Assembly (NCBI GenBank): GCA_903871545.1
Contig: CAIQHG010000029.1
Span: forward strand, 41,368-105,367
Length of the DNA stretch: 64,000 bases
DNA from: an uncultured Burkholderiales bacterium
Lineage (GTDB): Bacteria; Pseudomonadota; Gammaproteobacteria; Burkholderiales; Burkholderiaceae_C
Direction of reading: 5' to 3'
Translations under genes and position numbers: made by a program
Notes under the pieces: model-generated
Database searches by the model: none
The model's input: the letters and a program-made list of their open reading frames with translations, nothing else
What the model was told of the DNA's origin: nothing
Shown: positions 1 through 9,038 of the stretch, one piece after another
How positions within the stretch are numbered: the first letter of the stretch is position 1
Layout of the letters: every line of letters starts with the position of its first letter

Positions 1-183
1 TAAAGTATCTATTTTTCCATCACGAGGGTTAACCTGATACAAGCGTAAGAGTTTACGCGTTTTAATTAAAATTTGCTAAGATTAGATGTTTGGTAGTCTC
101 AGGACACTTATCTTTGTATTTAATAAATTGCAAAAAGAATATTCTTTAATTTCTACTGAAACTACACTTTACTAAATAAACTC

Positions 184-1290
184 ATGAATACTGAAACTTC
201 TAGACGTAAATTAGCTGGGATTTTATCAACGGATATGGTGGGATTTAGTCGACTGATGAATGAGAATGAAACTCGCACTCTTCGAAATCTAAAAGAATGC
301 AGAGAAATTATAAAAAAATCCATCACCTCACACTACGGCCGAATATTTGGTACTGCAGGAGATTCTTTTCTTGCAGAATTTGGAAGTACTGTTGATGCAG
401 TTAAGGCGGCAATAGAATTTCAAACTGCTCTTGATAAAAGAAACCTGTCCAAGAGTGCAGAAGATCAAGTGCTTTTCAGGGTTGGTATCAACCTTGGAGA
501 TGTAATCGTAGAAGGCAATAACTTGTTTGGTGAAGGAGTCAATATAGCTGCTCGCTTAGAGCCGCTTGCTTTGCACGGCGGAATTTGTATATCTAAAAAT
601 GTATTTTCTGAGGTTCGAAAACATTTAACAGGAACTGAATTTACGCCCCGTGGGCCTATCACCCTAAAAAACATATCAGAGCCAATGGAAGTATTTGACC
701 TGATATTAAATACGTCGCCAGCCCCAAAGAAAATAGAAACCCCAATTGTTACGCCAATTAATGCTCCACCCAAAGTAGCACCAGTTAACACTTCCTCAGA
801 GATTCAACAACCTGAATACTCTAAAGAAATGAAACACATGATGCTCTACGCCTTAAAGGATCCCGACGTTGCATTTCAACTGGGTTATGCTTTTGAAAAT
901 GGTGAAGGAACCACTCAAAATTACACTGAGGCCATTCGCTGGTACACAATGGCAGCTAATAATGGCAACAGTGGTGCGCAGTTTAATCTTGCTATGATTT
1001 TTGAGGAAGGCAGAGGTACTCCTGTCAATTTGCAAAAAGCTTTTTATTGGTGTACAAAGGCAGCAGATCAAGGGGAAGTTGCAGCGCAGTACAACCTAGG
1101 CCTTTTCTTGGCCGAAGGTAAAGGCTGCCATGAAGACTTGATACAGTCACATATGTGGTTTTCACTTGCATCTATGCGAGGCGATAAGGATGCCCTTTCA
1201 AACCGAAATACGTTGGCTAAAAGGCTAAAACCACAAGAACTTAATGAATCAAAAAAACTTGCTTTAGAGTGGATTGCGCAACACAGTTGA
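184..1290 (+). CDS. Class III adenylate/guanylate cyclase domain protein with C-terminal Sel1 repeats
   Basis: 368 aa. Residues 10-175 form a class III nucleotide cyclase (CHD) domain: the first metal-binding Asp is D17 in STDMVGFSRLM, the second is D60 in GTAGDSFLAEF, and VGINLGDVIVEG and GEGVNIAARLE match the rest of the fold. The position that normally carries the adenine-selecting Lys (KTxGD) is Gly56 here, so nucleotide specificity and even activity are open. A Pro-rich linker (about 178-205) leads to three Sel1-type TPR repeats (about 225-335, e.g. AIRWYTMAANNGNSGAQFNL), which usually bind proteins. There is no signal peptide or membrane segment, so it is probably cytosolic. The gene is visibly more AT-rich than its neighbours and stands alone, with tRNA-Lys downstream on the other strand; both suggest acquisition. 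The ATG is the first in frame; no clear Shine-Dalgarno is seen. Confidence 0.88.
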   Translation: MNTETSRRKLAGILSTDMVGFSRLMNENETRTLRNLKECREIIKKSITSHYGRIFGTAGDSFLAEFGSTVDAVKAAIEFQTALDKRNLSKSAEDQVLFRVGINLGDVIVEGNNLFGEGVNIAARLEPLALHGGICISKNVFSEVRKHLTGTEFTPRGPITLKNISEPMEVFDLILNTSPAPKKIETPIVTPINAPPKVAPVNTSSEIQQPEYSKEMKHMMLYALKDPDVAFQLGYAFENGEGTTQNYTEAIRWYTMAANNGNSGAQFNLAMIFEEGRGTPVNLQKAFYWCTKAADQGEVAAQYNLGLFLAEGKGCHEDLIQSHMWFSLASMRGDKDALSNRNTLAKRLKPQELNESKKLALEWIAQHS

Positions 1291-1668
1291 CTTTGTTAAT
1301 TTAATCACTCTAAATTACGGCCAATTTTTAAATAATTTAACTTAAACTTTCTACAAAGGTTTCGGACGCTGTAAGTGATTTTTTGGAGGTTAATATTTTG
1401 TATTACTGTGCCTCCTGCACAGAATAATGAAGGCGTTCACAATGGACTAAGAAAGACCTAAAGAACTGGCAAAGCAGTTTGCCAAAGGTATTGAGTCTCA
1501 GCGTGCACTCTTCACAAAATCCTCGTGTACTTATTGAGGAGGCGAATGGTAGTAATGCTGGACGGATTGACAAACTTTAACTGAGTGGTATCAGTACTAA
1601 AAAATACTCAATCAGATGGTCTAAATTCGTATTGAGTATATAAGCTTTGAGTTAAATACTTTTGGGCA
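1291..1668. other. AT-rich intergenic stretch, possible decayed coding remnant
   Basis: About 380 bases with no intact gene. The part near 1430-1580 can be read in two plus-strand frames as short peptide-like runs interrupted by stops, which may be a decayed ORF, but I cannot match it to a family. Nothing else is recognisable. Confidence 0.4.
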
Positions 1669-1700
1669 TAAAAAAAGCACTTACTGTTACATGAGCGCTT
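1669..1700 (-). terminator. Rho-independent terminator of tRNA-Lys
   Basis: On the minus strand AAGCGCT pairs with AGTGCTT (7 bp with one G-T pair, loop of about 12 nt), followed by a run of seven T. It lies 17 nt beyond the tRNA 3' end. Confidence 0.75.
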
Positions 1701-1717
1701 GATTTTATCGATTTTTT

Positions 1718-1793
1718 TGGTGGGACGTGCGGGGGTCGAACCCACGACAAACGGATTAAAAGTCCGCTGCTCTACCAACTGAGCTAACGTCCC
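1718..1793 (-). tRNA. tRNA-Lys (anticodon UUU)
   Basis: A 76-nt cloverleaf on the minus strand. The acceptor stem pairs GGGACGT with ACGTCCC. The D-arm contains AGCTCAGTTGGTAGAGC, the anticodon loop ACTTTTAA gives anticodon TTT, and the T-arm holds GGGTTCGACCC. The CCA end is encoded. Confidence 0.97.
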
Positions 1794-1930
1794 CTCTTAC
1801 GGCCAGCTAACGCTAACCGGGCAAACAATTATTATAGCCTTCTTTTTTCATTAACGCCATCTACTTATTCAATTAGTACCTTGGAAATAACAACAAAGTA
1901 CATTAGCGCACACCGCTACTGGAAATATCA

Positions 1931-2740
1931 TCAACCTTGACCGGCCACTTGATCGCAAACCCAACCAGCCGCGCATTGGCCGAAGGTCGATGTCACGCTC
2001 ACGCAGGATCCGTAGCCGTGACAATTGAGAGATCCATCTGAAACATTATGAAGATTTTGTTCGGGTATTTTTACGGTTTCCTCGCTAAAAACACATTGAA
2101 TACCCATTTTTTTCCCGTCTTTTGGAAATCCATATTCCTTGCGCAATTTATAGCGTAATTGCGCTAAAAGTGGGTCGTGAGTGACTTTGGATAAATCCAG
2201 AATGTCCACTTTATGCGCCCATCTCTTACCCCCAGCGGCACCTACAGTGATGAAATGAAAGCCAGGATTTGTATTCATCTTTTCAGCGGCCCAGGCCGTG
2301 ACTGTTAATTTAGCACTGATTTGGTCACAGGCATCAATTAGAGCTGAGACGGCGGGTTGGTCAAAGCCATTAAGGAGTTGAGGCCAATTATCGGGGGTCA
2401 GAAAGTCATCAATGCAATTGACCTTGCACTGAGGGTTAATTTGCTGGATACGGGTTTTCATAGCAAAAACCTTTGACATGCCTAGGGTGTCGCTCAGGGC
2501 ATGTATCTGTCGGTTCACATTTGATTCTGAAATATGATCTAAATCAATCAAGGTTAGGGTTCCCACGCCACTTCTCGCTAAACATTCAACTGCCCAAGAG
2601 CCCACCCCACCTATACCCACGACAACGACGTGTGAGTGAGAAATAGCCCCAGCTCCTGAAGCGCCGTAAAGTCTGGAGAGCCCGGAAAAACGACGCTCAA
2701 ATTGGTCTGTCGTATCAATAAGTTGGGTCAATTCTTTCAA
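1931..2740 (-). CDS. tcdA: tRNA threonylcarbamoyladenosine dehydratase TcdA (CsdL), ThiF/E1-like
   Basis: 269 aa. TcdA uses ATP to dehydrate t6A37 of tRNA into cyclic ct6A. The N-terminal RRFSGLSRLYG motif precedes a ThiF/MoeB-like nucleotide-binding Rossmann fold (VVVVGIGGVGSWAVECLARS, about 37-56). DLDHISESNVNRQ is the E1-type ATP/Mg motif. The C-terminal part (DPLLAQLRYKLRKEYG, then SEETVKIPE) fits the family, whose usual length is about 265. No in-frame ATG precedes the conserved region; the likely start is TTG at 2740, 12 nt after the stop of the upstream YedE-like gene, so translation is probably coupled. In other bacteria TcdA works with the CsdA/CsdE cysteine desulfurase system, so its pairing with a sulfur-compound transporter is suggestive. 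Confidence 0.9.
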   Translation of the reverse strand: MKELTQLIDTTDQFERRFSGLSRLYGASGAGAISHSHVVVVGIGGVGSWAVECLARSGVGTLTLIDLDHISESNVNRQIHALSDTLGMSKVFAMKTRIQQINPQCKVNCIDDFLTPDNWPQLLNGFDQPAVSALIDACDQISAKLTVTAWAAEKMNTNPGFHFITVGAAGGKRWAHKVDILDLSKVTHDPLLAQLRYKLRKEYGFPKDGKKMGIQCVFSEETVKIPEQNLHNVSDGSLNCHGYGSCVSVTSTFGQCAAGWVCDQVAGQG

Positions 2741-2752
2741 TCCAGTTGAGTA

Positions 2753-3874
2753 TTATTTACCTAAATTGTCTAGTGTTGATTTATTTAGCCTGAGGGATTG
2801 ATACTCTAAACATAACCAAGCACCCAGGACAATAAAAATAACCGCTGAAAAAGCATTTAGACTAAGTGTAGACATTCCACTGATGCCTTGCCCTACCGAG
2901 CACCCCATTGCAGTAACTCCTCCCACTCCCATCAGCGCACCACCGAATAAGTGGGCCGCTAAATCTTCAGTTTTGCTAAACCCCTCCCATCTGAAGGTTG
3001 CATTTAACAACGAGCTCACGAGTGAGCCCAAAAGAACACCAAAAACAGATGTCACACCGTTGGTTAAAACATTTGAATTGTCGCTATAAAACTCAAGCCA
3101 ATTGAATAAGTAAGCTACCGGGCCAACAAAACTAAATGCCTCAGCACTGTTTGATTTACTGGCTAAAAATACCTCACCAAGTGTATCTGGGTGCTCCGCT
3201 ACAAAGCTCAAATGACCACTCACCCACCACATTAAGATAAAAAGCAAACCAACCTTCACGCCAGTGGAGATGACTTGCCTTTGTCTAGTTACGGTTTTTA
3301 GAAAAGCCGATACAAGTAAGACTGCGCCGACAAGCACGCCTACAGCACCAAAGCTGAAGGCTGTATGCAGTCCAAGCAAATTGGGTAGATTAGAGCCACC
3401 TGCTATTTGTAAGCTCAGCAAATCTAATGTTGAAACTCTGAGAACACCCAGTATGCCCTTTAAAGTCATAAAGGCAAATAGCGCCATGACTAGCGTAACT
3501 ACCCACGACTTTAGATTCCCAGAGCCAGACCTAACAAGAGTTTTTAAGCCGCACCCAGACGATAGCACCATCCCACAACCAAACATAAATCCGCCCACAC
3601 TGGTTGAGGCCCAGTACCATTTGTTCGAAAAATACAGGGTTTTAAAAGGATCAATTTGACCACTTAGACATAGAAATCCGAACCCTATTAGGGTCACGCA
3701 TGTTGCAACAACCCACTGCATGGCCCTAGTCCAATCTTGCATCAAAAATACATCTGCAATAGATCCCATGGTACAAAAGTGAGTTCTTTGAATGATAAAT
3801 CCCAATCCAAAAGAGATCAAAAGCACGCAAAAGAGCACCTGAGTGTTTAGTTGCTCAAGAGCTTGGATTGTCAT
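2753..3874 (-). CDS. YeeE/YedE family inner-membrane transporter (thiosulfate/sulfur-compound type)
   Basis: 373 aa from the ATG at 3874. A polytopic protein with roughly nine to ten hydrophobic segments, and the family's conserved Cys-Gly motifs in two homologous halves: FGCGMVLSSGCGLKTLVRSG in the first and MGCSVGQGISG in the second. In the characterised member TsuA these cysteines relay thiosulfate through the membrane. Here the substrate is inferred only as a small sulfur compound. Start choice is uncertain: an ATG at 3913 (13 residues longer, just after the cpoB stop) is also possible, while a GTG at 3955 would overlap cpoB. None has a strong Shine-Dalgarno. It is followed after 12 nt by tcdA and probably forms a transcription unit with it. 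Confidence 0.88.
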   Translation of the reverse strand: MTIQALEQLNTQVLFCVLLISFGLGFIIQRTHFCTMGSIADVFLMQDWTRAMQWVVATCVTLIGFGFLCLSGQIDPFKTLYFSNKWYWASTSVGGFMFGCGMVLSSGCGLKTLVRSGSGNLKSWVVTLVMALFAFMTLKGILGVLRVSTLDLLSLQIAGGSNLPNLLGLHTAFSFGAVGVLVGAVLLVSAFLKTVTRQRQVISTGVKVGLLFILMWWVSGHLSFVAEHPDTLGEVFLASKSNSAEAFSFVGPVAYLFNWLEFYSDNSNVLTNGVTSVFGVLLGSLVSSLLNATFRWEGFSKTEDLAAHLFGGALMGVGGVTAMGCSVGQGISGMSTLSLNAFSAVIFIVLGAWLCLEYQSLRLNKSTLDNLGK

Positions 3875-3920
3875 TTTTTTTAGAGTGCCGTTTAGTAAGC
3901 GCCTGAGGCGCATACTCTGA

Positions 3921-4697
3921 CTATTTAAAGCGCGCCAATCTCTCTTTGGCTGCACTTGCTGCCTCAGAGTCGGGGTAAGTATTAATAATTTCTTCCCAAG
4001 TCTTCTTAGCTGCTTTGGTGTCTTTCATATCTAACTGGCAGTTGGATATGGATAGCATTGCCTCAGACGCCCTGGGGCTGGAGGGATCATTCAAGAGTAG
4101 CAACTTAAAGTTTGCAATAGCGTCCTTGTACTCTTTGGTGGCGTACTGGGAATTGCCAAGCCAAAACAGTGCCGTTAGCTTGTAACCTGTTTGCGTGTAG
4201 CGTCTCAAAAAATCATTTAAAGCGGATGAACTGGCCGAGAAATCTCCTTTTTTAAATAAACCTAATGCATTTTCAAAATCTCTTTTTTCATTTTGCTCAG
4301 CACTGAACTCACGCCCTTCAATGCTTACTTTGACGGGTTCGAGCTTGGCAAGGCGTGCCTCAAAAGCTTGGGTTACATCTTTAAGCTTTCTTTGCATGTC
4401 TGAAAAATCTTTTGCCAAAGAGTCTTTCTCTCCCCTTAGAGTAGCTATTTCAGCCCTCAGCCCCTCAAGTGAGTTAGCCTGATCCAACATATTTTTCTTA
4501 ATTTTCTCTACGTCAGCGTCATTGCGGACGTTGTACGCTTTCAAATCCTCTATTTTTTGACGAAGTTCAAGACGAAGTTCAACAATTGCTTTTCTTGCGT
4601 CCTCGTCCTCGAAAAGTCCCGCATGAGACGGGGCCGAACTAAACAAGCACAAACCAACAACGGTACTAGCGCTGATGCGAGAAATAAATTTAATCAT
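3921..4697 (-). CDS. cpoB: Cell division coordinator CpoB (YbgF)
   Basis: 258 aa, periplasmic. A signal peptide is expected to be cut after SAPSHA (residue 26). Residues about 35-115 form a coiled coil (the trimerisation region), and about 140-255 form TPR repeats (FKKGDFSASSSALNDFLRRY, LFWLGNSQYATKEYKDAI). In E. coli CpoB links PBP1B and the Tol machine, coordinating peptidoglycan synthesis with outer-membrane constriction. It follows pal by 12 nt in a tolB-pal-cpoB run, the standard order. In many relatives queE or queC follows; here a sulfur transporter does. Confidence 0.93.
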   Translation of the reverse strand: MIKFISRISASTVVGLCLFSSAPSHAGLFEDEDARKAIVELRLELRQKIEDLKAYNVRNDADVEKIKKNMLDQANSLEGLRAEIATLRGEKDSLAKDFSDMQRKLKDVTQAFEARLAKLEPVKVSIEGREFSAEQNEKRDFENALGLFKKGDFSASSSALNDFLRRYTQTGYKLTALFWLGNSQYATKEYKDAIANFKLLLLNDPSSPRASEAMLSISNCQLDMKDTKAAKKTWEEIINTYPDSEAASAAKERLARFK

Positions 4698-4709
4698 ATT
4701 TTTAAAGTA

Positions 4710-5249
4710 TCAACGATAAGTAATTTCTGCACGTCTGTTTTGTGAATAGGCATTTTCGTCACTACCTTGGACAGCAGGCTTTTCCTTGCCATAACTAATG
4801 GACTCCAACTGCGACTCGGCGATACCCAAAAGTGAGAATGCTTTTCTCACAGCGTCAGATCTTTTTTGACCCAGAGCAAGGTTATATTCTCTACCCCCGC
4901 GCTCATCGGTGTGGCCCTCAATGGAGATTTTGCGGGAGGGGTTTGATCTCAAAAATTTAGCATTTGCTTCAATCAAACTTTGATACTCTGCTTTAATGGA
5001 ATAACTATCTAGATCAAAGTAAACAATCCTTGCGGCTCCGGACGGTCCAAGGTCCATATTGGGCAATGAGTTGGGCAATGTTTTTGAATCTACAGCGCTC
5101 ATGGATGTGACGTTAGAGGATGCGCTAGTAGTGCCGGAACCTACGGCTAAGCCCGTTTTATCGACCACTGGAACATCTCGTATCGGTACAGATGTTGAAC
5201 AAGCACTTAAAATGATGACGCAAACCAAAGAGAAAATATACTTACGCAT
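4710..5249 (-). CDS. pal: Peptidoglycan-associated lipoprotein Pal
   Basis: 179 aa outer-membrane lipoprotein. The lipobox LSAC ends a short signal peptide (lipidated Cys17). The C-terminal OmpA-like domain carries the peptidoglycan-binding motif ISIEGHTDERGGREYNLALG followed by RRAEITYR at the end. The ATG at 5249 is preferred over an upstream TTG at 5261, because it has GGAG seven bases upstream and gives a typical short lipoprotein leader. Pal anchors the outer membrane to the cell wall and binds TolB, encoded just upstream. Confidence 0.95.
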   Translation of the reverse strand: MRKYIFSLVCVIILSACSTSVPIRDVPVVDKTGLAVGSGTTSASSNVTSMSAVDSKTLPNSLPNMDLGPSGAARIVYFDLDSYSIKAEYQSLIEANAKFLRSNPSRKISIEGHTDERGGREYNLALGQKRSDAVRKAFSLLGIAESQLESISYGKEKPAVQGSDENAYSQNRRAEITYR

Positions 5250-5349
5250 GCAAGACTCCAAAAAAAATTTAACACTATGATAAAAAAGATAATTACTTGG
5301 ACTCAGGAGTACAAACCACCTCGTTCCTGTGATTAGACCGACTTTTTGT

Positions 5350-6642
5350 TTATTGAGCTTTGTTGTAAGGCCCCCAATTTGGCTCTCTAATGTCCCCAGT
5401 TTGCCCAGCCAACCTGGCCGTTATCCGACCATCTATTGAAGTGGTCATTAAAGCCTCGCGACCTTGAATTTGTGTGGCGTAAACAATTAATTTCCCGTTT
5501 GGCGCAAAGCTAGGCCTCTCGTCGGCAATCGTAGCCGTAATTTGCATTACTTTATCCGTACTGAGCTCTTGAACGGCTAATTTAAATTGTCCAGAAACTC
5601 TTGTGATATAGGCAAGCCACTTTCCGTCTGAGCTGATTGAGGGGGAGATGTTGTAATTACCGGTGAACGTAACTCGCTCGACGGGGCCCCCCATGGCGGG
5701 TGTTCGGTAGACCTGAGGCATGCCGCCTCTGTCACTTACGAAATAAATAGCGGATCCGTCGGGGGAGAAAACTGGTTCAGTATCAATGCTAGAGGAAGTC
5801 GTGAGTCGTCTGGGCTCGCCGCCGTTTGAATCTATCAAAAAAAGTTGCGATCCGCCGTCCCTGCTTAAAGTGACCGCTAGCGTCTTGCCGTCGGGTGACC
5901 AACTGGGTGCGCTGTTGGATCCCTTAAAGTTAGCCAGCACTCTTCTCTTTCCCGATGAGACTTCGTGCACATAAACCACGGGTTTGCGGGACTCAAAGGA
6001 GACGTATGCGAGCTGTTGACCATTGGGAGACCAGCTAGGCGAGATGATAGGCTCTGGACTGGATAGGGCTGCTTGGGCGTTCTCCCCATCAGCGTCAGTG
6101 ATCCATAGATGATACTTACCCGAATTTTTGGTTACGTAAGCAATCCTAGTTGAGAAAACGCCTTTGTCCCCTGTCAATTTCTCATAAACATAGTCCGAAA
6201 TTCTGTGAGATACGAGCCTCAAATCTGCAGGCAGTATTGCGTAACTTTGACCTCCTAAATCTTGACCCTTGACGGTATCCCATAACCTAAAACGCACATC
6301 GTACCTGCCGTCTGCTAGCTTAGTAACACTTCCCGTGATAAGCGCGTCTACATTTTTTTGACGAAAATCGCTCACATCGGGACGACTTGTTTCATCCATT
6401 GAAACGCTGGTCGCAAGGCCTTTGAATTGTCCGCTTCGCTCTAGATCGGCGAAAATGATGGCTGATACTTTTTGAGGAGAGCTCTCCTCCGCCTTGAAGG
6501 GGGCAACGGAGAATGGAATTTGGGACAAACCAATTCCGGATACGTCTACCCTAAATTGTGCAAGCGCATTTGAACCCAACAGACAAAGCGTTGCTGCTAT
6601 TAGAGAGAATAAACTGCGAAAGTTTAAACAAAATAGATACAT
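5350..6642 (-). CDS. tolB: Tol-Pal system periplasmic protein TolB
   Basis: 430 aa, exactly the usual TolB length when started at the ATG at 6642, which has AGGA just upstream. An in-frame ATG at 6699 would add 19 charged residues before the signal peptide and is less likely. The signal peptide ends at SNALA (residue 28). The N-terminal domain (about 30-155) is followed by a six-bladed WD40-like propeller with repeated blades such as ISPSWSPNGQQLAYVSFES, SAPSWSPDGKTLAVTLS and TEPVFSPDGSAIYFVSD. TolB bridges TolA and Pal. The tolQRA genes that usually precede tolB are not adjacent. Confidence 0.96.
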   Translation of the reverse strand: MYLFCLNFRSLFSLIAATLCLLGSNALAQFRVDVSGIGLSQIPFSVAPFKAEESSPQKVSAIIFADLERSGQFKGLATSVSMDETSRPDVSDFRQKNVDALITGSVTKLADGRYDVRFRLWDTVKGQDLGGQSYAILPADLRLVSHRISDYVYEKLTGDKGVFSTRIAYVTKNSGKYHLWITDADGENAQAALSSPEPIISPSWSPNGQQLAYVSFESRKPVVYVHEVSSGKRRVLANFKGSNSAPSWSPDGKTLAVTLSRDGGSQLFLIDSNGGEPRRLTTSSSIDTEPVFSPDGSAIYFVSDRGGMPQVYRTPAMGGPVERVTFTGNYNISPSISSDGKWLAYITRVSGQFKLAVQELSTDKVMQITATIADERPSFAPNGKLIVYATQIQGREALMTTSIDGRITARLAGQTGDIREPNWGPYNKAQ

Positions 6643-6856
6643 TTTCCTGCGTTCAGGCACGAGTACAGAGAAAACGCTGTCACTTGAGATAGTTGTCATA
6701 GGCGGGTATCCGTTTGTGGTGATAATTTAAGCTGGCAGGAGTGTACAAAAATTTTACCTGTGTATGAATGGCTAATGCAGTCAGGGGATAGTAACCGTGT
6801 TTGTAGTTTAGATAGTTGCAAGATTTTCAATAAGGTTGTTGAGTCTTAACTAATTT

Positions 6857-6933
6857 CCAAGCACTATGTACTAAGTACCATGTAACAAGTACCAAGTACT
6901 AAGCACCAAGCACCAAGCACTAAGCACCAAGGG
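6857..6933. repeat. Tandem 7-nt repeat (CCAAGCA type), about 11 copies
   Basis: Eleven consecutive heptamers related to CYAAGYA (CCAAGCA, CTATGTA, CTAAGTA, CCATGTA and so on), degenerate at the left and cleaner at the right. It lies in the divergent gap between tolB and the glycosyltransferase at 7341. The rest of the gap (6643-7340) shows only a short inverted repeat (CCTAAC/GTTAGG near 7124-7138) and no gene I can support. Confidence 0.85.
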
Positions 6934-7340
6934 GTACCGAAACGCAAAATATCCACCAACTAGCGCCCTGAACTAAGTAGCCTAACTAATTTTAAAGGGT
7001 ACTAGGCTAATTCACCACCACGTTCTTGGCCAATCCGAGCCTTATGTCTGCCCCAATTATCTCCTTTTAGGACTGAAAAGATTACATTAGAGGTCAGAAT
7101 TATTAAAAAAAGCATCCTAATTGCCTAACCTTGTTAGGTTTAGCTAAAAGGCTGTCCTTTTTTTTCCCCACGAGCTAAATGTGATTACGTTAAAAAGTCC
7201 CTGAATACCATTCTTCTGAGAGAATGATTGAAAAATTTGATCTTTGATTTTTAAACATATTTTTATGCCACTCCCTTTTTTTGCCCCTGAATTAGCCAAA
7301 TAATTATTCGTTAAAAAGTTTTGATTTCCCCTGAATTTAC

Positions 7341-8114
7341 ATGCCAACTTTATCGGTCATCATCATCACCAAAAACGAGCAGTCCCGTATCGGGGATTGC
7401 ATTAAAAGTGTGCAAGGTTTTGCACACGAAATAATTGTGGTTGACTCCTCAAGCACTGACCAAACTGTCGAGATTGCGCGCTCCCTTGGGGCTAAAGTAA
7501 CAACAACATCGAATTGGGAGGGGTTTGGTATCCAAAAAAACAAGGCCCTTTCTCTTGCCACTGGTGAATGGGTGTTCTCCGTTGACGCAGACGAGCGGCC
7601 AAGCAACGAGTTGGTCCAAGAAATTCATGCACTTTTATCCTCTACGCCCTCCTCCACTTGCTACTTAATTGAGAGAAGGAGTTGGTACTGCGGAAAGTTG
7701 ATTAAGTACTCGGGATGGCAAAACGACAAAATACTTCGTCTTTTCAAACGAGGATTTGCAACCTTCACCAATGACCCTGTGCATGAGAGATTAGAGTTGT
7801 TAAGTCCATCAAAACCTGCTCAACTCAAAGGTATTCTTGATCACTACAGCTTTGAGGATTTCGATCAAGTTTTAGACAAAGTTAACAGATACTCCACTCT
7901 TTGGGCTCAGTCGCAACACTCGAAAGGGCGCAAATCTAGCCCCTCAAAAGCGCTCCTTCACGCGCTTAGCTCTTTTCTAAAAACTTACCTTTTAAAACTC
8001 GGCTTTCTCGACGGTTTGCATGGCCTCGCACTTGCAATCTCAAATGCAGAAGGTGCCTACTACAAATACATCAAACTCTGGCACCTTGGACTTAAAGAGT
8101 CTTTAGAACCATGA
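7341..8114 (+). CDS. GT2 glycosyltransferase, LPS core type (WaaE/KdtX-like)
   Basis: 257 aa, cytosolic or peripheral. The N-terminal GT-A domain begins LSVIIITKNEQSRIGDCIKS, with VVDSSSTDQT as the nucleotide-sugar Asp region and SVDADERPS as the metal-binding DxD region. The C-terminal third (WQNDKILRLFKRG, VHERLE, GLHGLALAISNAEGAYYKYI) is characteristic of LPS inner-core glucosyltransferases of the WaaE group, where the acceptor is a heptose. The ATG has no strong ribosome site. It overlaps the next glycosyltransferase by 4 nt (ATGA), so the two are translationally coupled, with msbA following. The specific sugar is not certain. Confidence 0.88.
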   Translation: MPTLSVIIITKNEQSRIGDCIKSVQGFAHEIIVVDSSSTDQTVEIARSLGAKVTTTSNWEGFGIQKNKALSLATGEWVFSVDADERPSNELVQEIHALLSSTPSSTCYLIERRSWYCGKLIKYSGWQNDKILRLFKRGFATFTNDPVHERLELLSPSKPAQLKGILDHYSFEDFDQVLDKVNRYSTLWAQSQHSKGRKSSPSKALLHALSSFLKTYLLKLGFLDGLHGLALAISNAEGAYYKYIKLWHLGLKESLEP

Positions 8115-8950
8115 CTGCGCAATATGCCCCTCGCATCACAATCATTCTTGCGACTTACAACTGGCCTAGAGCGCTGGAGCTTTGCCTTAAGAGCTTGGGC
8201 GCGCAAACCGATTTTGGTTTTGATGTCATCATCGCTGATGACGGCTCAACCCAAGAAACTGCAGCATTAATTCAAGTCCTGCAGCCAAATTTGCCCATAA
8301 AGATCACCCACCTTTGGCAAGAGGATCTGGGATTCAGGAAATCAAAAATCCTTAACCTTGCCATCACGCAGGCATCAGGAGATTATTTGATTTTTCTGGA
8401 CGGAGACTGCATCGTTCAGCCCGATTATGTTGCTCAACACAGGGCCCTTGCTAGAGAAGGCCAACTCGTCACTGGGAGTCGAATATTAGTGTCACAAGCC
8501 CTCACAGAGCGCCTTTGTGCCTCCAATGAGTCGGCCCCGTACTTCAAGACAAAAGAGGTGCTACACACTCAGTTGCTTACTTTATTTGAATTAACAAAGT
8601 TAAGACTGAGTGGGCACTTGAGCAAATTATTACCACTTTTTCTAAAACTTCCCGCTCACCCTTTTAGAAACTATCCTAAACACATCTGGAGGAGAATCAA
8701 AGGTTGCAATATGGCCTGTTGGAGAGAGGATGCGCAGAGGATTCACGGTTTTGATGAAAGCTTTGAGGGATGGGGACACGAGGATGCTGACTTTGTTTTT
8801 AGACTTGAGGACGGCGGAGTTCAAAGAGTGGGTGGAAGTTTTGCCACCGAAGTTTTCCATTTGTGGCACCCATCCCAACCAAGTGACAGGGAGCTTATTA
8901 ACAAAAACCGCGTTCTCGCCAGAATCTCCAAGAGCGGGGGGCGAGTTTAA
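8111..8950 (+). CDS. GT2 glycosyltransferase with galactosyltransferase-like C-terminal domain
   Basis: 279 aa. The N-terminal GT-A fold has ITIILATYNWPRALELCLKS, IIADDGST and the DxD region FLDGDCIVQPDY. The C-terminal part has the Glyco_transf_7C-type motif GCNMACWREDA followed by FEGWGHEDADFVFRLEDGG, typical of chain-modifying transferases. Sugar and acceptor are unknown; the neighbours (WaaE-like enzyme, msbA) point to LPS or a related surface glycan. The start overlaps the preceding stop as ATGA. Confidence 0.87.
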   Translation: MTAQYAPRITIILATYNWPRALELCLKSLGAQTDFGFDVIIADDGSTQETAALIQVLQPNLPIKITHLWQEDLGFRKSKILNLAITQASGDYLIFLDGDCIVQPDYVAQHRALAREGQLVTGSRILVSQALTERLCASNESAPYFKTKEVLHTQLLTLFELTKLRLSGHLSKLLPLFLKLPAHPFRNYPKHIWRRIKGCNMACWREDAQRIHGFDESFEGWGHEDADFVFRLEDGGVQRVGGSFATEVFHLWHPSQPSDRELINKNRVLARISKSGGRV

Positions 8951-9038
8951 CTTTACGGCAACACAACTGCGGAGCGAGCGATAATAAGCGGGCCAACACT
9001 TATTAACCAACAATGTAGATTGTCCCCTTACCTCATAC

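Noticed and set aside
1430..1580. A pseudogene of an integrase or toxin gene between the cyclase and tRNA-Lys
   Set aside because: Peptide-like runs exist in two frames, but too short and without a motif to name a family; recorded only as possible decayed coding DNA.
6857..6933. Heptamer array considered as a CRISPR or plasmid-iteron array
   Set aside because: No spacers, units are contiguous and degenerate, and no cas, rep or origin genes are near.
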